A DNA stretch of 64,000 nt from Parasphingorhabdus halotolerans (GTDB taxonomy: Bacteria > Pseudomonadota > Alphaproteobacteria > Sphingomonadales > Sphingomonadaceae), in the NCBI RefSeq assembly GCF_012516475.1, contig NZ_CP051217.1, positions 1,178,001-1,242,000 of the forward strand. Reading direction: 5' to 3'. The notes beneath the pieces were generated by a model. It did no database searches, was not told where the DNA came from, and saw nothing but the letters and a program-made list of their open reading frames with translations. The position numbers and the translations under genes are program-made. Positions within the stretch are counted from its first letter, which is position 1. Every line of letters starts with the position of its first letter. This document shows positions 63,682 through 64,000 of the stretch, one piece after another.

Positions 63682-64000
63682 GCGTTCAGGCTCCAACCCT
63701 CTTCGGTTTCGTCAGCAATGTTGCGCTTCTGCAAATCGATAAGGTGCGCGCGCACTGATTGTCCCGCCGCACCGACAAGGCGCGGATCGAGACCCTTGTA
63801 CATTTTCGTCACCATGTCCGGAATGATTGCTGCACCCTCATCCAAAATCTTGAGAATCTGCCGCTCGCGCTGTTTGCGGTGGCCCATCATGCCGCGTACC
63901 AATTGTCTAGGATTGGTCACCTTTTTACCGTGAGCGGGATAATAGACCTTGTCGTCTCGCTCGTAGATCTTCTGTAGGCTGGCCATATAGTCGGCCATAT
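63678..64000 (-). CDS. MBL-fold metallo-hydrolase, C-terminal part
   Basis: The 3' end of a metallo-beta-lactamase-fold hydrolase that continues beyond the window. YYPAHGKKVTNPRQLVRGMMGHRKQRERQIL contains the late metal-ligand His (PAHG), followed by the winged-helix tail GLDPRLVGAAGQSVRAHLIDLQKRNIADE typical of LACTB2-like enzymes. Substrate cannot be inferred. Likely first of an operon with the DUF4230 and kelch genes. Confidence 0.85.
   Translation of the reverse strand, partial: MADYMASLQKIYERDDKVYYPAHGKKVTNPRQLVRGMMGHRKQRERQILKILDEGAAIIPDMVTKMYKGLDPRLVGAAGQSVRAHLIDLQKRNIADETEEGWSLNA

Noticed and set aside
1-64000. CRISPR arrays, prophage or conjugative modules
   Set aside because: No regularly spaced repeats with unique spacers, no cas, phage structural or conjugation genes were seen.

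Overview
The window looks like a chromosomal segment of an alphaproteobacterium, most likely a marine or freshwater sphingomonad (Sphingorhabdus/Parasphingorhabdus/Sphingopyxis-like). The evidence is the aroA-cmk-rpsA-ihfB order, a hisB-H-A-F...E-HIT cluster, a TIGR02300/FYDLN protein, PEP-CTERM-type surface proteins, a GAAC-N7-GAAC SOS box in front of uvrA, and dispersed palindromes of the CTTCGACAGGCTCAG and ATGCTGAACTTGTTTCAGCAT types that are common in this group. The genus is an inference; no rRNA is present.

Layout. 1-7001: one tightly coupled plus-strand operon (thiolase end, NTF2-like, SDR, two acyl-CoA dehydrogenases, SDR, MaoC hydratase, ketosteroid-isomerase-like protein, acyl-CoA ligase). 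It reads as a CoA-thioester beta-oxidation route, plausibly for a steroid or terpenoid. 7029-7640: decayed IS5-family element. 7699-11187: minus-strand operon of a small membrane protein, a Tat-type gluconate-2-dehydrogenase subunit-3 protein, a GMC oxidoreductase and a ThuA-domain protein, joined by ATGA overlaps. 11318-12105: sulfatase pseudogene. 12322-14586: tRNA-Phe, yacG, a frameshifted Na+ symporter, HIT protein. 14586-19477: histidine genes hisE, F, A, H, B, with two PEP-CTERM proteins lodged between hisF and hisE. 19590-27147: sspB, fumC, two MscS channels, MFS, AI-2E permease, gmk. 27156-28055: TPR pseudogene. 28459-31515: uvrA carrying an in-frame palindrome insertion. 31524-34870: accessory stretch (DUF4345, internally deleted S1/P1 nuclease, DUF3592, an AT-rich orphan class III nucleotide cyclase, then about 690 bp of repeats without a gene). 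34871-45535: aldo/keto reductase, ubiA, rsmE, P-domain/DUF11 protein, YaiI, DEAD-box helicase, HI0933 flavoprotein, acyl-CoA dehydrogenase, tRNA-Ala, FYDLN protein. 45738-50632: aroA, small membrane protein, cmk, rpsA, ihfB, tRNA-Leu. 50751-64000: HsaA-like monooxygenase, two solute-binding lipoproteins, DUF4112, RNase T2, nadC, DUF2254, GIY-YIG protein, nadA, acyl-CoA ligase, frameshifted kelch lipoprotein, DUF4230, MBL-fold hydrolase end.

The window mixes core metabolism (histidine, NAD, aromatic amino acids, ubiquinone, translation, repair) with lipid or steroid-like catabolism. Its most distinctive property is genome flux: at least seven genes are visibly broken or internally deleted, and short palindromic repeats sit in intergenic spaces, inside a transposase (with an apparent TA duplication) and in frame inside uvrA. 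No complete, previously unknown multigene system can be demonstrated. The best candidates for new biology are the repeats as mobile units, the orphan cyclase, the tRNA-adjacent hairpins and the GMC/ThuA operon.
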